64,000 nucleotides of DNA. Origin: Streptomyces coelicoflavus. GTDB lineage: Bacteria; Actinomycetota; Actinomycetes; Streptomycetales; Streptomycetaceae. This document shows positions 15,161 to 24,720 of the stretch, piece by piece. Each line of letters begins with the position of its first letter. The first letter of the stretch is position 1. The translations under genes and the position numbers were made by a program. The stretch covers positions 558,001 to 622,000 of the forward strand of contig NZ_BEWB01000004.1 in NCBI RefSeq assembly GCF_003112555.1. Reading direction: 5' to 3'. The notes under the pieces are model-generated. The model was not told the origin of the DNA and made no database searches. It saw nothing but the letters and a program-made list of their open reading frames with translations.

Positions 15161-17631
15161 CCGCCAACGGCGCACCCACCGGCCTCACCCAGGGCTCCAC
15201 GACCAGGGGCGGCATCGGCGAGTCCACGCTCCGCCCGGACGGCGTCCTCAAGGTCACCGGCGAGTTCGCGTACGCCTCCGACATGTGGCACGAGGACATG
15301 CTCTGGGGGCAGATCCTGCGCTCCACCGTCGCGCACGCCGAGATCGTCTCCATCGACACGAGCGAGGCGCTGGCCACGGCGGGCGTGTACGCCGTCATGA
15401 CGTACGACGACCTGCCGACGGACGTGCGCCACTACGGACTGGAAATCCGGGACACGCCCGTTCTCGCCCACGGCAAGGTCCGCCACCACGGGGAGCCGGT
15501 CGCGATCGTCGCCGCCGACCATCCGGAGACCGCGCGCCGCGCCGCCGCGAAGATCAGGGTGGAGTACCGGGAGCTGCCCCTCGTCACCGACGAGGCCTCC
15601 GCGACCGCCCCCGACGCGGTCCTCGTCCACGAGCACCGCACCGACCACCACAGCGGCCACGTCCCGCACCCCAACATCGTGCACCGCCAGCCGATCGTGC
15701 GCGGCGACGCCGACGCGGCGGCCGGGCGCGCCGACGTGATCGTCGAGGGCGACTACTGCTTCGGCATGCAGGACCAGGCCTTCCTCGGCCCCGAGTCGGG
15801 TCTCGCGGTGCCCGGCGAGGACGGCGGCGTCGACCTCTACATCGCCACCCAGTGGCTCCACTCCGACCTGCGCCAGATCGCCCCCGTGCTCGGCCTGCCC
15901 GAGGACAAGGTGCGGATGACGCTGTCCGGCGTCGGCGGGGCCTTCGGCGGACGCGAGGACCTGTCGATGCAGATCCACGCCTGCCTCCTCGCGCTGCGCA
16001 CCGGCAAACCCGTCAAGATCGTCTACAACCGCTTCGAGTCCTTCTTCGGCCATGTCCACCGCCACCCGGCCCGGCTCCACTACGAGCACGGCGCCACCCG
16101 CGACGGCCGGCTCACCCACGTGAAGTGCCGCATCGTCCTGGACGGCGGCGCCTACGCCTCCGCCTCCCCGGCGGTCGTCGGCAACGCCGCCTCGCTGTCG
16201 GTCGGGCCGTACGTGTGCGAGGACGTGGACATCGAGGCCCTCGCCCTCTACTCCAACAACCCGCCCTGCGGTGCCATGCGCGGCTTCGGCGCGGTCCAGG
16301 CGTGCTTCGCCTACGAGGCCCAGATGGACAAGGTGGCGGCCGAACTGGGCCTGGACCCGGTGGAGTTCCGCCGGATCAACGCCATGGAGCAGGGCACGCT
16401 CATGCCCACGGGACAGCGCGTCGACTCCCCGGCGCCGGTCGCCGAACTCCTGCGCCGCGTCAAGGCGATGCCGATGCCGCCGGAGCGCCAGTGGGAGTCC
16501 AGCGAGGGCGCCGACGTGCGGCAGCTGCCCGGCGGCCTGTCCAACACCACCCACGGCGAGGGCGTCGTACGCGGCGTCGGCTACGCGGTCGGCATCAAGA
16601 ACGTCGGCTTCTCCGAGGGCTTCGACGACTACTCCACCGCCCGGGTCCGCCTGGAGGTCGCGGGCGGCCGCCCCGTCGTCACCGTGCACACCGCGATGGC
16701 GGAGGTCGGCCAGGGCGGCGTCACCGTCCACGCGCAGATCGCCCGCACCGAACTGGGCGTCGCCGAGGTCACCATCCGGCCCGCCGACACGCAGGTGGGC
16801 TCGGCCGGCTCCACCTCGGCCTCCCGGCAGACCTACGTCACCGGCGGCGCCGTCAGGAACGCCTGCGAGCTGGTGCGCGAGAAGGTCCTGGAGATCGGCC
16901 GCCGCAGGCTCGGCCCGTACCACCCCGCCTGGGCCACCGCCGAACTGCTCCTGGAGGGCGGCAAGGTCGTCACCGACGGCGGCGAGGTCCTCGCCGACCT
17001 CGTGGACGTCCTGGAGGACGAGGTGGTCGAGGTCGAGGAGGAGTGGCGGCACCGGCCGACCGAACCCTTCGACCCGCGCACCGGCCAGGGCAACGGCCAC
17101 GTCCAGTACTCCTTCGCCGCGCACCGCGCCGTCGTCGAGGTCGACACCGAGCTGGGCCTGGTCAAGGTGATCGAGCTGGCCTGCGCCCAGGACGTCGGCA
17201 AGGCGCTGAACCCGCTCTCCGTGGTCGGCCAGATCCAGGGCGGCACCGTCCAGGGCCTGGGCATCGCGGTGATGGAGGAGATCGTCGTCGACCCCGTGAC
17301 CGCGAAGGTGCGGAACCCCTCCTTCACGGACTATCTCCTCCCCACGATCCTCGACACGCCGGCCCTACCGGTCGACGTGCTCGAACTCGCCGACGACCAC
17401 GCGCCCTACGGGCTGCGCGGAGTCGGCGAGGCACCCACCCTGTCGTCCACCCCGGCGGTCCTCGCGGCCATCAGGGACGCGACCGGGCTGGCGCTCGACC
17501 GCACGCCGGTACGGCCGGAACACCTCACCGGCACGGCGGCGGACCAAGACCCTCCGGGCGGCGCACGGAACGTCACACCCTCCGCGCCGCCCGGAGCACT
17601 CACCAAGTCCCACACCGCTCGCGGTACTTGA
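15157..17631 (+). CDS. Xanthine dehydrogenase, molybdopterin-binding subunit
   Basis: An 824-residue catalytic subunit. It has the N-terminal hammerhead domain (GVLKVTGEFAYASDM), the Mo-cofactor motifs GVGGAFGGRED and MRGFGAVQACFAYEAQM, a Q-loop-like segment AMAEVGQGGVTVH, the SAGSTSASRQTYVTGGA motif, and the C-terminal LRGVGEAPTLSSTPAV with the family's catalytic Glu. ATGA overlap with the Fe-S subunit. The last 30 residues are Pro/Ala-rich. Together with the two upstream subunits this forms a bacterial-type three-chain Xdh, whose cofactor is finished by XdhC (19358). Confidence 0.93.
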   Translation: MTANGAPTGLTQGSTTRGGIGESTLRPDGVLKVTGEFAYASDMWHEDMLWGQILRSTVAHAEIVSIDTSEALATAGVYAVMTYDDLPTDVRHYGLEIRDTPVLAHGKVRHHGEPVAIVAADHPETARRAAAKIRVEYRELPLVTDEASATAPDAVLVHEHRTDHHSGHVPHPNIVHRQPIVRGDADAAAGRADVIVEGDYCFGMQDQAFLGPESGLAVPGEDGGVDLYIATQWLHSDLRQIAPVLGLPEDKVRMTLSGVGGAFGGREDLSMQIHACLLALRTGKPVKIVYNRFESFFGHVHRHPARLHYEHGATRDGRLTHVKCRIVLDGGAYASASPAVVGNAASLSVGPYVCEDVDIEALALYSNNPPCGAMRGFGAVQACFAYEAQMDKVAAELGLDPVEFRRINAMEQGTLMPTGQRVDSPAPVAELLRRVKAMPMPPERQWESSEGADVRQLPGGLSNTTHGEGVVRGVGYAVGIKNVGFSEGFDDYSTARVRLEVAGGRPVVTVHTAMAEVGQGGVTVHAQIARTELGVAEVTIRPADTQVGSAGSTSASRQTYVTGGAVRNACELVREKVLEIGRRRLGPYHPAWATAELLLEGGKVVTDGGEVLADLVDVLEDEVVEVEEEWRHRPTEPFDPRTGQGNGHVQYSFAAHRAVVEVDTELGLVKVIELACAQDVGKALNPLSVVGQIQGGTVQGLGIAVMEEIVVDPVTAKVRNPSFTDYLLPTILDTPALPVDVLELADDHAPYGLRGVGEAPTLSSTPAVLAAIRDATGLALDRTPVRPEHLTGTAADQDPPGGARNVTPSAPPGALTKSHTARGT

Positions 17632-17759
17632 CGTACCACCGTTCTGCGTAACACCACATGCGTTCGTCTCGGGCCGTCCCCCGGGTCGTGCATATCCCAA
17701 ATCCCGCGGCCGCCCCAGCGGCCGGACGGGTGCACCTATGAACCTTGGGAGACGGCCCC

Positions 17760-19217
17760 ATGACCCAGCAGTCAGTGGAGCCCAAGATCACCGCCGAAGA
17801 CGCGGGCGCGGGTTCCCGCGTCCCCGGCGGACGGTCTTGGCTCGACCGGTACTTTCACATATCCCACCGGGGATCGACGGTCGCGCGTGAGGTGCGCGGC
17901 GGCATCACCACCTTCATGGCGATGGCGTACATCGTCCTGCTCAACCCCGTGATCCTGTCCGGCAAGGACGCGGCGGGCGACACCCTGGGCCAGAAGGCCC
18001 TGATCACCGCGACGGCGTTCGCCGCGGCGCTCACCACGCTCCTGATGGGCTTCGTCGGCAAGGTGCCGCTCGCCCTGGCCGCCGGGCTCTCGGTCTCCGG
18101 CGTGATCGCCGGGCAGGTCGTCCCGCAGATGACCTGGCCGCAGGCCATGGGCATGTGTGTGATGTACGGCGTGGTGATCATGCTGCTCGTGGTCACCGGG
18201 CTCCGCGAGATGATCATGAACGCGATCCCGCTCGCCCTCAAGCACGGCATCACCATGGGCATCGGCCTGTTCATCGCCATCATCGGCCTGGTCAAGGGCG
18301 GCTTCGTCCACGCGGGCAAGGCGACCCCGCTCACCCTCGGCCCCGCGGGCGAACTCGCCGGCTGGCCCGTCCTGCTCTTCGCGGGCACCCTGCTCCTGAT
18401 CTTCATGCTCCAGGCCCGCAACATGCCCGGCGCCATCCTGATCGGCATCGTCACCGGCACGATCGTCGCCGCGATCCTGAACGCCACCGGGGTCATCGAC
18501 CCCAAGCAGTGGGCCAACGGCGCCCCCGAGCTGCACGGCAGCGCGGTCTCCATGCCGGACTTCTCGCTCTTCGGCAGCCTGGAGTTCGGCGGCTGGGGCG
18601 ACGTCGGCGTGATGACGGTCGGCATGATCGTGTTCACGCTGGTGCTCGCCGGGTTCTTCGACGCGATGGCCACCATCATCGGCGTCGGCACCGAGGCCAA
18701 GCTCGCCGACGACAAGGGCCGCATGCCGGGTCTGTCGAAGGCGCTCTTCATCGACGGCGCCGGCGGTGCCATCGGCGGTGTGGCGGGCGGCTCCGGCCAG
18801 ACCGTCTTCGTCGAGTCCGCGACCGGCGTCGGCGAGGGCGCCCGCACCGGGCTCGCCTCGGTCGTCACCGGCCTGTTCTTCGCGGCCTGCCTCTTCTTCA
18901 CGCCGATCACCGCGATCGTGCCGCAGGAGGTCGCCTCGGCCGCCCTGGTGGTCATCGGCGCGATGATGATGATGAACGCCCGGCACGTGGACTGGGCCGA
19001 CCGGGCCACCGCGATCCCGGTCTTCCTGACCGTCGTCCTGATGCCGTTCACGTACTCCATCACGGCCGGTGTCGCCGCTGGCGTCATCTCCTACGTCGCC
19101 ATCAAGGTCGCGCAGGGCAAGGCGCGGGAGATCGGCGCGTTCATGTGGGGCCTGACGGTGATCTTCATCGTCTACTTCGCCCTCAACCCGATCGAGAGCT
19201 GGATGGGCGTGCACTAG
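17760..19217 (+). CDS. NCS2-family purine permease (AzgA type)
   Basis: A 485-residue inner-membrane transporter with about 12-14 TM helices. It is placed in the xanthine/guanine/hypoxanthine permease branch by REVRGGITTFMAMAYIVLLN near the N-terminus and by FFDAMATIIGVGTEA ... GGVAGGSGQTVFVESATGVG in the re-entrant substrate-binding region. It follows the xdh operon by 128 bp and so probably imports the purines that Xdh oxidises. The ATG at 17760 follows TTGGGAGACGGCCCC. A TTG at 17745 is in frame but less likely. Confidence 0.9.
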   Translation: MTQQSVEPKITAEDAGAGSRVPGGRSWLDRYFHISHRGSTVAREVRGGITTFMAMAYIVLLNPVILSGKDAAGDTLGQKALITATAFAAALTTLLMGFVGKVPLALAAGLSVSGVIAGQVVPQMTWPQAMGMCVMYGVVIMLLVVTGLREMIMNAIPLALKHGITMGIGLFIAIIGLVKGGFVHAGKATPLTLGPAGELAGWPVLLFAGTLLLIFMLQARNMPGAILIGIVTGTIVAAILNATGVIDPKQWANGAPELHGSAVSMPDFSLFGSLEFGGWGDVGVMTVGMIVFTLVLAGFFDAMATIIGVGTEAKLADDKGRMPGLSKALFIDGAGGAIGGVAGGSGQTVFVESATGVGEGARTGLASVVTGLFFAACLFFTPITAIVPQEVASAALVVIGAMMMMNARHVDWADRATAIPVFLTVVLMPFTYSITAGVAAGVISYVAIKVAQGKAREIGAFMWGLTVIFIVYFALNPIESWMGVH

Positions 19218-19252
19218 CCGCCACGACGGGAACCCTTCACGTACCCGTTGTC

Positions 19253-19321
19253 CGAGGAGGCCGGAAGGTTCGAGGAGGCCGGAAGGTTCGAGGAGGCCGG
19301 AAGGTTCGAGGAGGACCGGAG
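19253..19321 (+). repeat. Tandem 18-bp repeats rich in GAGGAGG before xdhC
   Basis: Three perfect copies of CGAGGAGGCCGGAAGGTT start at 19253, 19271 and 19289, with a partial fourth at 19307. They run into a second short repeat, GAGGACCG, copied several times up to the xdhC start. Each unit contains a Shine-Dalgarno-like GAGGAGG, so the leader presents at least four decoy ribosome binding sequences. Confidence 0.85.
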
Positions 19322-19357
19322 GACCGGAGGACCGTAAGGACCGAGGAGGACCGACAA

Positions 19358-20509
19358 ATGCTGGACATCGCCGACGAGCTGCACCGGTGGGTCGAGCAGG
19401 GACGCGACTTCGCCGTGGCCACCGTGGTGGCCGTCGGCGGCAGCGCCCCCCGGCCGACCGGCGCCGCCCTCGCGGTGGACGCCGACGGCACGGTGGTCGG
19501 CTCGGTCTCCGGCGGGTGCGTGGAGGGCGCCGTGTACGAGCTGTGCCGGCAGGCCCTCCAGGACGGCGGAACCGTCGTGGAGCGCTTCGGGTACAGCGAC
19601 GAGGACGCCTTCGCCGTGGGTCTGACCTGCGGCGGGGTCATCGACGTCCTCGTCGCCCCGGTACGGACGGGCGACCCCGTCCGTCCGGCCCTGACCACGG
19701 CCCTCGCCGCCGCGGCACGCGGCGAGACGGCGGCCCTGGCACGCGTCGTGAGCGGCCCGGCGCAGCTGCTGGGCCGCGCGCTGGCCGTCCGGGCGGACGG
19801 CTCCCGCACCGGCGGCTTCGGCGGCCACCCCGAGCTGGACCGCACGGCGGCCGCCGAGGCGGGCGCCTTCCTGGACGCCGGGCGCACCGGCACGCTGGAG
19901 ATCGGTGAGCAGGGCTCGCGCTGCGGTGCACCGCTCACCCTGCTGGTCGAGTCCTCCGTCCCGGCGCCCCGCATGATCGTCTTCGGTGCGATCGACTTCG
20001 CGTCGGCGCTGGCGCGGGTCGGCACGTTCCTCGGCTACCACGTGACGGTGTGCGACGCCCGCCCCGTCTTCGCCACCCCGGCCCGCTTCCCGGACGCGGA
20101 CGAGGTCGTCGCCGAGTGGCCCCACGAGTACCTGGCGCGCACCGAGGTCGACGCGCGCACCGTGCTGTGCGTCCTGACCCACGACGCCAAGTTCGACATC
20201 CCGCTGCTCCGGCTGGCGCTGCGCCTCCCGGTGGCCTACGTCGGCGCGATGGGCTCCCGCCGCACCCACCTGGACCGCGAGGCCCGGCTGCGCGAGGCCG
20301 GCGTGAGCGACCTGGAGCTGGCCCGCCTCAGGTCGCCCATCGGCCTCGACCTCGGCGCCCGCACCCCCGAGGAGACGGCCCTGTCCATCGCGGCCGAGAT
20401 CGTCGCGGCCCGCCACGGCGGCACGGGCGCCGCCCTGACCGGCGCCCACACCCCCATCCACCACGACGGCCCGGCGGTGCCGACGGGGCGCATCGGGTCG
20501 GTGGCGTAG
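19358..20509 (+). CDS. xdhC: XdhC-family molybdenum cofactor maturation protein
   Basis: A 383-residue chaperone that binds molybdenum cofactor, has it sulfurated and inserts it into xanthine dehydrogenase. The N-terminal XdhC/CoxI domain shows TVVAVGGSAPRPTGAAL and GSVSGGCVEGAVYELCRQA. The C-terminal Rossmann domain shows VFGAIDFASALARVGTFLGY and YVGAMGSRRTHLDREARLRE, ending RSPIGLDLGARTPEETALSI. It is the last gene of the purine locus. ATG at 19358 follows GAGGAGGACCGACAA. Confidence 0.92.
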   Translation: MLDIADELHRWVEQGRDFAVATVVAVGGSAPRPTGAALAVDADGTVVGSVSGGCVEGAVYELCRQALQDGGTVVERFGYSDEDAFAVGLTCGGVIDVLVAPVRTGDPVRPALTTALAAAARGETAALARVVSGPAQLLGRALAVRADGSRTGGFGGHPELDRTAAAEAGAFLDAGRTGTLEIGEQGSRCGAPLTLLVESSVPAPRMIVFGAIDFASALARVGTFLGYHVTVCDARPVFATPARFPDADEVVAEWPHEYLARTEVDARTVLCVLTHDAKFDIPLLRLALRLPVAYVGAMGSRRTHLDREARLREAGVSDLELARLRSPIGLDLGARTPEETALSIAAEIVAARHGGTGAALTGAHTPIHHDGPAVPTGRIGSVA

Positions 20510-20584
20510 CGCCCCGGAGGCCCGGGTGCCGGGTGGTGCGTTCCGCGTGTGCCTCGGGACCACTGGCTGGTGCTGCGGACGCTC

Positions 20585-21772
20585 GGGGCCATCCCCGCGG
20601 GTGCGGGGAGCAGACGAAGCACCAAAAGTTCCAGTCCGGCTGTTCGGGGCCATCCCCGCGGATGCGGGGAGCAGGTACGCGAAGACGTTGAAGGAGCCCC
20701 AGGTGAGGGGCCATCCCCGCGGGTGCGGGGAGCAGGCTCGCCGTCGCCGTACCCAGCCACCGCCAGGGGGGCCATCCCCGCGGGTGCGGGGAGCAATCCG
20801 ACTCGGACACCACCACGGTGAAGCCGAAGGGGCCATCCCCGCGGGTGCGGGGAGCAGCGGCTGTGGACCAGCGACCCCTTCGACATGCCGGGGCCATCCC
20901 CGCGGGTGCGGGGAGCAGACGAGGTCCCGCTTGAGCGCGGACTCACCGATGGGGCCATCCCCGCGGGTGCGGGGAGCAGCCCGGCACGCTCGTCAACGCG
21001 AACGGCAACCCGGGGCCATCCCCGCGGGTGCGGGGAGCAGTCCGCCTCCGGGCAGTAGAAGCCCCTCTGGAAGGGGCCATCCCCGCGGGTGCGGGGAGCA
21101 GGACGACCACGCCAGCCATCTTGGCCAGTCCCAGGGGCCATCCCCGCGGGTGCGGGGAGCAGGGGTGGCACCTCGGGCAGGACGGGCACGCGGAGGGGCC
21201 ATCCCCGCGGGTGCAGGGAGCAGCAGGGCCGCAGTTCCTCCAGCGACGCGGCCGCGGGGCCATCCCCGCGGGTGCGGGGAGCAGGGTGAGTGCCCGGTCG
21301 GCGACGACCCACGCGAGGGGCCATCCCCGCGGGTGCGGGGAGCAGATCGTGATCGCGGTCCGGGCGCGGTGCTCCCAGGGGCCATCCCCGCGGGTGCGGG
21401 GAGCAGGCCTTCTACGGCCTGCTGAAGAAGGACGACCGGGGGCCATCCCCGCGGGTGCGGGGAGCAGTGGCCACCCTCGCCGGGTGCTCGCAGGAGACCG
21501 GGGCCATCCCCGCGGGTGCGGGGAGCAGCCCATCTGGGCAGCCGAGTCGCCCAGCGCGCTCGGGCCATCCCCGCGGGTGCGGGGAGCAGTGCCTCCTTGG
21601 CGTTGCGTTGGCACGACGTCCGGGGCCATCCCCGCGGGTGCGGGGAGCAGCGTCGCCCGGTGGTACCGCTCGCGGTGCTCACGGGGCCATCCCCGCGGGT
21701 GCGGGGAGCAGCTCGTCGCCGCCCTCACCAAACTCGCCGACCACGGGCCATCCCCGCGGGTGCGGGGAGCAG
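20585..21772 (-). CRISPR. CRISPR array 1 (type I-E), 20 repeats, 19 spacers
   Basis: Strict 61-bp periodicity: 29-nt repeats start at 20585 and every 61 bp to 21744, separated by 32-nt spacers. In the minus-strand sense the repeat contains CTGCTCCCCGCACCCGCGGG then GATGGCCCC, with the CCCCGC/GCGGGG stem typical of type I-E. Transcription is leftward: the leader is on the right, next to cas2. Variant repeats occur at 20646 (GCGGATGCGG), 21195 (GCAGGG), 21561 and 21744 (changed terminal base). All spacers look unique. Confidence 0.97.
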
Positions 21773-21841
21773 ACTGGATGACCTGCACCTTTATAGACGC
21801 TGGAGGCGGTTCTCGAGCATCTTCATTGGTCCCGGCAAATC
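21773..21841 (-). promoter_or_regulatory. Leader of CRISPR array 1
   Basis: 69 nt immediately upstream of the first repeat in the minus-strand sense. It aligns without gaps to the leaders of arrays 2 and 3: it starts GATTTGCCGG, has TATAAA about 25 nt before the repeat and ends GCAGGTCA-N3-AGT against the repeat. It should hold the crRNA promoter and the adaptation signal. Confidence 0.75.
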
Positions 21842-21864
21842 AGCCGTAAGTTACTCAATATGCA

Positions 21865-22227
21865 TCAGCCTCTGCCGAAGCGTCGGCGTTTGGCGGCTCT
21901 GCTCCAGCCGGATGGTGGCCCGTTCTGAGGAGCCGGTCCACGGGAAGGGGCGTTGAGGTCGGGCCGGCGGATCAGGGTGATGCCTTCGTGGTCGGTCGGG
22001 TGCCAGGCGTGGTCGTGGGTGCGGAAGGTGAAGCCCTGCTCGTTGTTCGTGGTGTGGGCCAGCAGGGCGCGGCCCTGGCCCGCGTACTGCTGGACTTCTT
22101 CCCAGAGTGCGTCGCGGATGCGGGCGGAGGGGTTGCCGACGAATACCCCGGCGGAGATCTCCATCAGCCAGCGTGTGAGGAAACCGCGCAGGCCGGCCGG
22201 GCAGTTGGTAAGGACGATGACGGTCAC
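21865..22227 (-). CDS. cas2e: Cas2, type I-E
   Basis: A 120-residue structural partner of Cas1 in the spacer-integration complex. It has the CasE-type Cas2 N-terminus TVIVLTNCPAGLRGFLTRWL, the conserved EISAGVFVG and the C-terminal FRTHDHAWHPTDHEG segment of the I-E subfamily, followed by a basic tail. The GTG start overlaps the cas1 stop (GTGA). It is the last gene of the cas operon and is followed directly by the array 1 leader. Confidence 0.93.
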   Translation of the reverse strand: MTVIVLTNCPAGLRGFLTRWLMEISAGVFVGNPSARIRDALWEEVQQYAGQGRALLAHTTNNEQGFTFRTHDHAWHPTDHEGITLIRRPDLNAPSRGPAPQNGPPSGWSRAAKRRRFGRG

Positions 22228-23192
22228 CAGAGCTCGTCCCCGTAGTCCTCGGGGCCGTCGTAGTTGGTGCCGGAGGCGACCTGGTGACCGTGATCGCTTT
22301 GGAGCGTGACCACGTCCCGGTCGTCGGCGGAACCGCTGGAGCCGACTGCTTCCGGGAGCAGGAGGCGCCTGATGTCGTCGACGCAGCGGTTCAGGAGGGA
22401 TGTTTCGTTGATGCGGTCTCGTAGCGCGCGGCGGGTGCGGGGGACCGTGTCCTCCTCGTCCTGTGCGGCTATGTCGAAGGCGAGGGGAATGCCGATTTCC
22501 GTCTTGTAGAGGTCGGCGATGTCCAGGACGAAGGACAGTTCGTGGCCGGAGTGGATGAAGCCGAGGGCCGGGCTGCATCCCAGGGAGGTGACGACGGCGT
22601 GGGCGATGCCGTACATGCACTGGGCGGCTGCGGTGATGGCCTGGTTGACGGCGTCGCCGCTGGTGAAGTCGCCGGGGGTGTAGCGGCGGCCCAGCCAGGG
22701 GACGCCGGTGCGGGTAGCTTCGGTGCGGTAGCAGTCTTTGACCCGTTTGCCCTCGCGGCCAAGGAGTTCGTGCCGGGTGAGACCCGTGGGGTCCTCGTCC
22801 GGGAAACGCAGCCGGTACATCGCCCGGGCCACGGCGAGGCGGCTGCGCTGGTTGGCCCACTGGCGGGCCTGGGCCTCCATGAGAGCGGCGGAGCGACTGA
22901 GAGCGCGGCCTGAGGCGTAGTAGCGCACACCGTGCTCGCCGACCCAGCAGACCGCCGCACCGGTCTCCCCGAGCACGCTCATGGCCTGGTGGGTGACGCG
23001 TGTTCCGGGGCCGAGAAGGAGCGTGCCGATGGTCGCCGACGGGATGTGCGTGGTGCCTTCCGCGTCCTGTGCCGTGATGGCGTTGGCGTCGCGGTGGACC
23101 GTGCAGCGTTCCAGGTAGACGAAGGAGAGGCGTTCGCCGGTGCGGGTGAGCTGCCGTGGCGTGAGTGCCGTGCGTTGGGAGACCGTGCTCAT
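22224..23192 (-). CDS. cas1e: Cas1, type I-E integrase
   Basis: A 322-residue metal-dependent integrase that inserts new spacers at the leader-repeat junction. The catalytic ligands align with E. coli Cas1: E147 in LLGREGKRVK, H214 in GFIHSG and D227 in FVLDIADLYK. All are intact, so adaptation is probably active. The last 50 residues form an acidic/Gly-rich tail (YDGPEDYGDELW). ATG at 23192 overlaps the cas6e stop. Confidence 0.95.
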   Translation of the reverse strand: MSTVSQRTALTPRQLTRTGERLSFVYLERCTVHRDANAITAQDAEGTTHIPSATIGTLLLGPGTRVTHQAMSVLGETGAAVCWVGEHGVRYYASGRALSRSAALMEAQARQWANQRSRLAVARAMYRLRFPDEDPTGLTRHELLGREGKRVKDCYRTEATRTGVPWLGRRYTPGDFTSGDAVNQAITAAAQCMYGIAHAVVTSLGCSPALGFIHSGHELSFVLDIADLYKTEIGIPLAFDIAAQDEEDTVPRTRRALRDRINETSLLNRCVDDIRRLLLPEAVGSSGSADDRDVVTLQSDHGHQVASGTNYDGPEDYGDELW

Positions 23193-23977
23193 GCCGTTGG
23201 CCGTGTCGGCTCGGTGAGGGGGGCCAGGGTGAGGAGGCCGCAGCCGTACGCACGGGCCCGGCCGATGCCCTGGGTGAGGGAGCGGCGCAGTGCGGCGGGA
23301 TCGGTGACCTCCAGTCGCCCTTCGAAGGTGACGGTGATGACGGTGACCGGCTTGTCGCGGCGGCTGCCGGAGCCGTGGGACTTGTCGAAGGCGAGGGAGC
23401 GGGTGTCCCGTATGGCCAGTTCGTACCGGTCGCCGGAGTGGGGCCGCTTCTGGTGGGTGTTTCCCTCGGGCAGGAGACGTCGGTCTGCCGGCTTCTCGCA
23501 GATCCGGAAGCCGAGGCGCTTTTGCCGTTCCTCGTCGAGCAGCCAGCCCATCTGGTGAACGGGCGTGAGGTGGGCGGTGAGCTTGCGGGGCTCGCCCTCC
23601 TTGCGACGGACGGTGTGCACGGGGTTCGCGGTCAGGCGGAACGCCCAGCGGTCGCCGACAGCCAGACGGTCGAGGAGCGGGGCATACGGGCGCGTCTGCC
23701 AGCCGGGGTCCTCCGGGCCGGCGACGGCGGGCCATCCGGCCTGCTCGACCAGATGCGTCAGGTCGGGACGGTCCGGACTGACGACGTACAGCAGCACCTC
23801 GGCGCGGCCCCGCTGGTCCAGGCGCCACAGCACGCGCGGTGCGTCGGGCTCCGGACTGTCCGAAGGCAGGATGTGGGGGAAGGAGGACATGACCGCCGCG
23901 TGCATGGCCTGGGGCGAGGACAGCAGGCGGCGAGCGCCGGGCCGCGCGGTGTTGACGCGGAAGCGGGAGAGGAACAT
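23189..23977 (-). CDS. cas6e: Cas6e (CasE) crRNA endoribonuclease
   Basis: A 262-residue RNase that cuts pre-crRNA at the base of each repeat hairpin and stays on the crRNA in Cascade. The family N-terminus MFLSRFRVN and the candidate catalytic His in SPQAMHAAVMSSFP are present, along with the C-terminal Gly-rich RNA-binding loop IGRARAYGCGLLTLAPL. Start and stop overlap cas5 and cas1. Confidence 0.93.
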   Translation of the reverse strand: MFLSRFRVNTARPGARRLLSSPQAMHAAVMSSFPHILPSDSPEPDAPRVLWRLDQRGRAEVLLYVVSPDRPDLTHLVEQAGWPAVAGPEDPGWQTRPYAPLLDRLAVGDRWAFRLTANPVHTVRRKEGEPRKLTAHLTPVHQMGWLLDEERQKRLGFRICEKPADRRLLPEGNTHQKRPHSGDRYELAIRDTRSLAFDKSHGSGSRRDKPVTVITVTFEGRLEVTDPAALRRSLTQGIGRARAYGCGLLTLAPLTEPTRPTA

Positions 23978-24720
23978 CAGGCGCTCTCATTCTCCAGAGC
24001 ATCGAGGGCGGCGAACGGGTCGTGCGGCCCCTGCGGGCTGCCGCCGCCGGCAGGGATCGGAGTGGGTACGGCGGTGGTGACGACGGTCCGCAGTGCGTGC
24101 CGCCGGTGGGCGGCGTCGAAACTGACCGGCTGGTCGCGCAGGACGTCGGCCGGCTCGGCGGGCCCGTCGGTGGCCCTCTCGTGCAGAACGGTCAGGGACT
24201 GCGGGGTCCGGTGGCGCCTGCGGTACCAGGCGGAGGCCTGCCACGGCACGTTTGTCAGCGCGGTCTCGAGTGTCGTGTCCTCGTACCGCCCGAGGTCGAC
24301 CGGTTCGGAGGGCGGACACGAACGCCGGCCGAGATACGGCAGGTAGACAGGGCCGCGCAGGGCGTCGTGCAGGCCGGTGAGCAGTGCCGGGTCGCCCTCG
24401 ACGGCGGCGACGAAGACGGCGTCGGCGAGGTAGAACCGCTCGGACAGCGGCATGGACGCCCCGGTGACGCCGTGGTGCGCGGTGTGGAAGTCCCGGATGC
24501 GGGTGCCGGGCTGGTCGATGCGGACTCCGAAGCGGAGTGCTGCCAGGGGAGCCAGGTTCGTGTCGTCGCCGCGTTCGATGCCGGCTGCCGAGGCGAGCAG
24601 GCCGATGACGCCGCTCTTGGTCGGTGCGGATTCGGTGGTGCGGCGGGTGAAGCGGGAGGAGGCACCCCAGGACTGCAGGGGGCCCGCCAGGCGAAGGACG
24701 AGTACGCCGGTGCTGCTCAT
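23977..24720 (-). CDS. cas5e: Cas5e (CasD), Cascade subunit
   Basis: A 247-residue RAMP-fold protein that caps the 5' end of crRNA in Cascade. The N-terminal LVLRLAGPLQSWGASSRFTR and KSGVIGLLASAAGIERGDD are typical of the I-E family, and the C-terminal half is less conserved. It overlaps cas7 (ATGA) and cas6e (TGATG). Confidence 0.93.
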   Translation of the reverse strand: MSSTGVLVLRLAGPLQSWGASSRFTRRTTESAPTKSGVIGLLASAAGIERGDDTNLAPLAALRFGVRIDQPGTRIRDFHTAHHGVTGASMPLSERFYLADAVFVAAVEGDPALLTGLHDALRGPVYLPYLGRRSCPPSEPVDLGRYEDTTLETALTNVPWQASAWYRRRHRTPQSLTVLHERATDGPAEPADVLRDQPVSFDAAHRRHALRTVVTTAVPTPIPAGGGSPQGPHDPFAALDALENESA

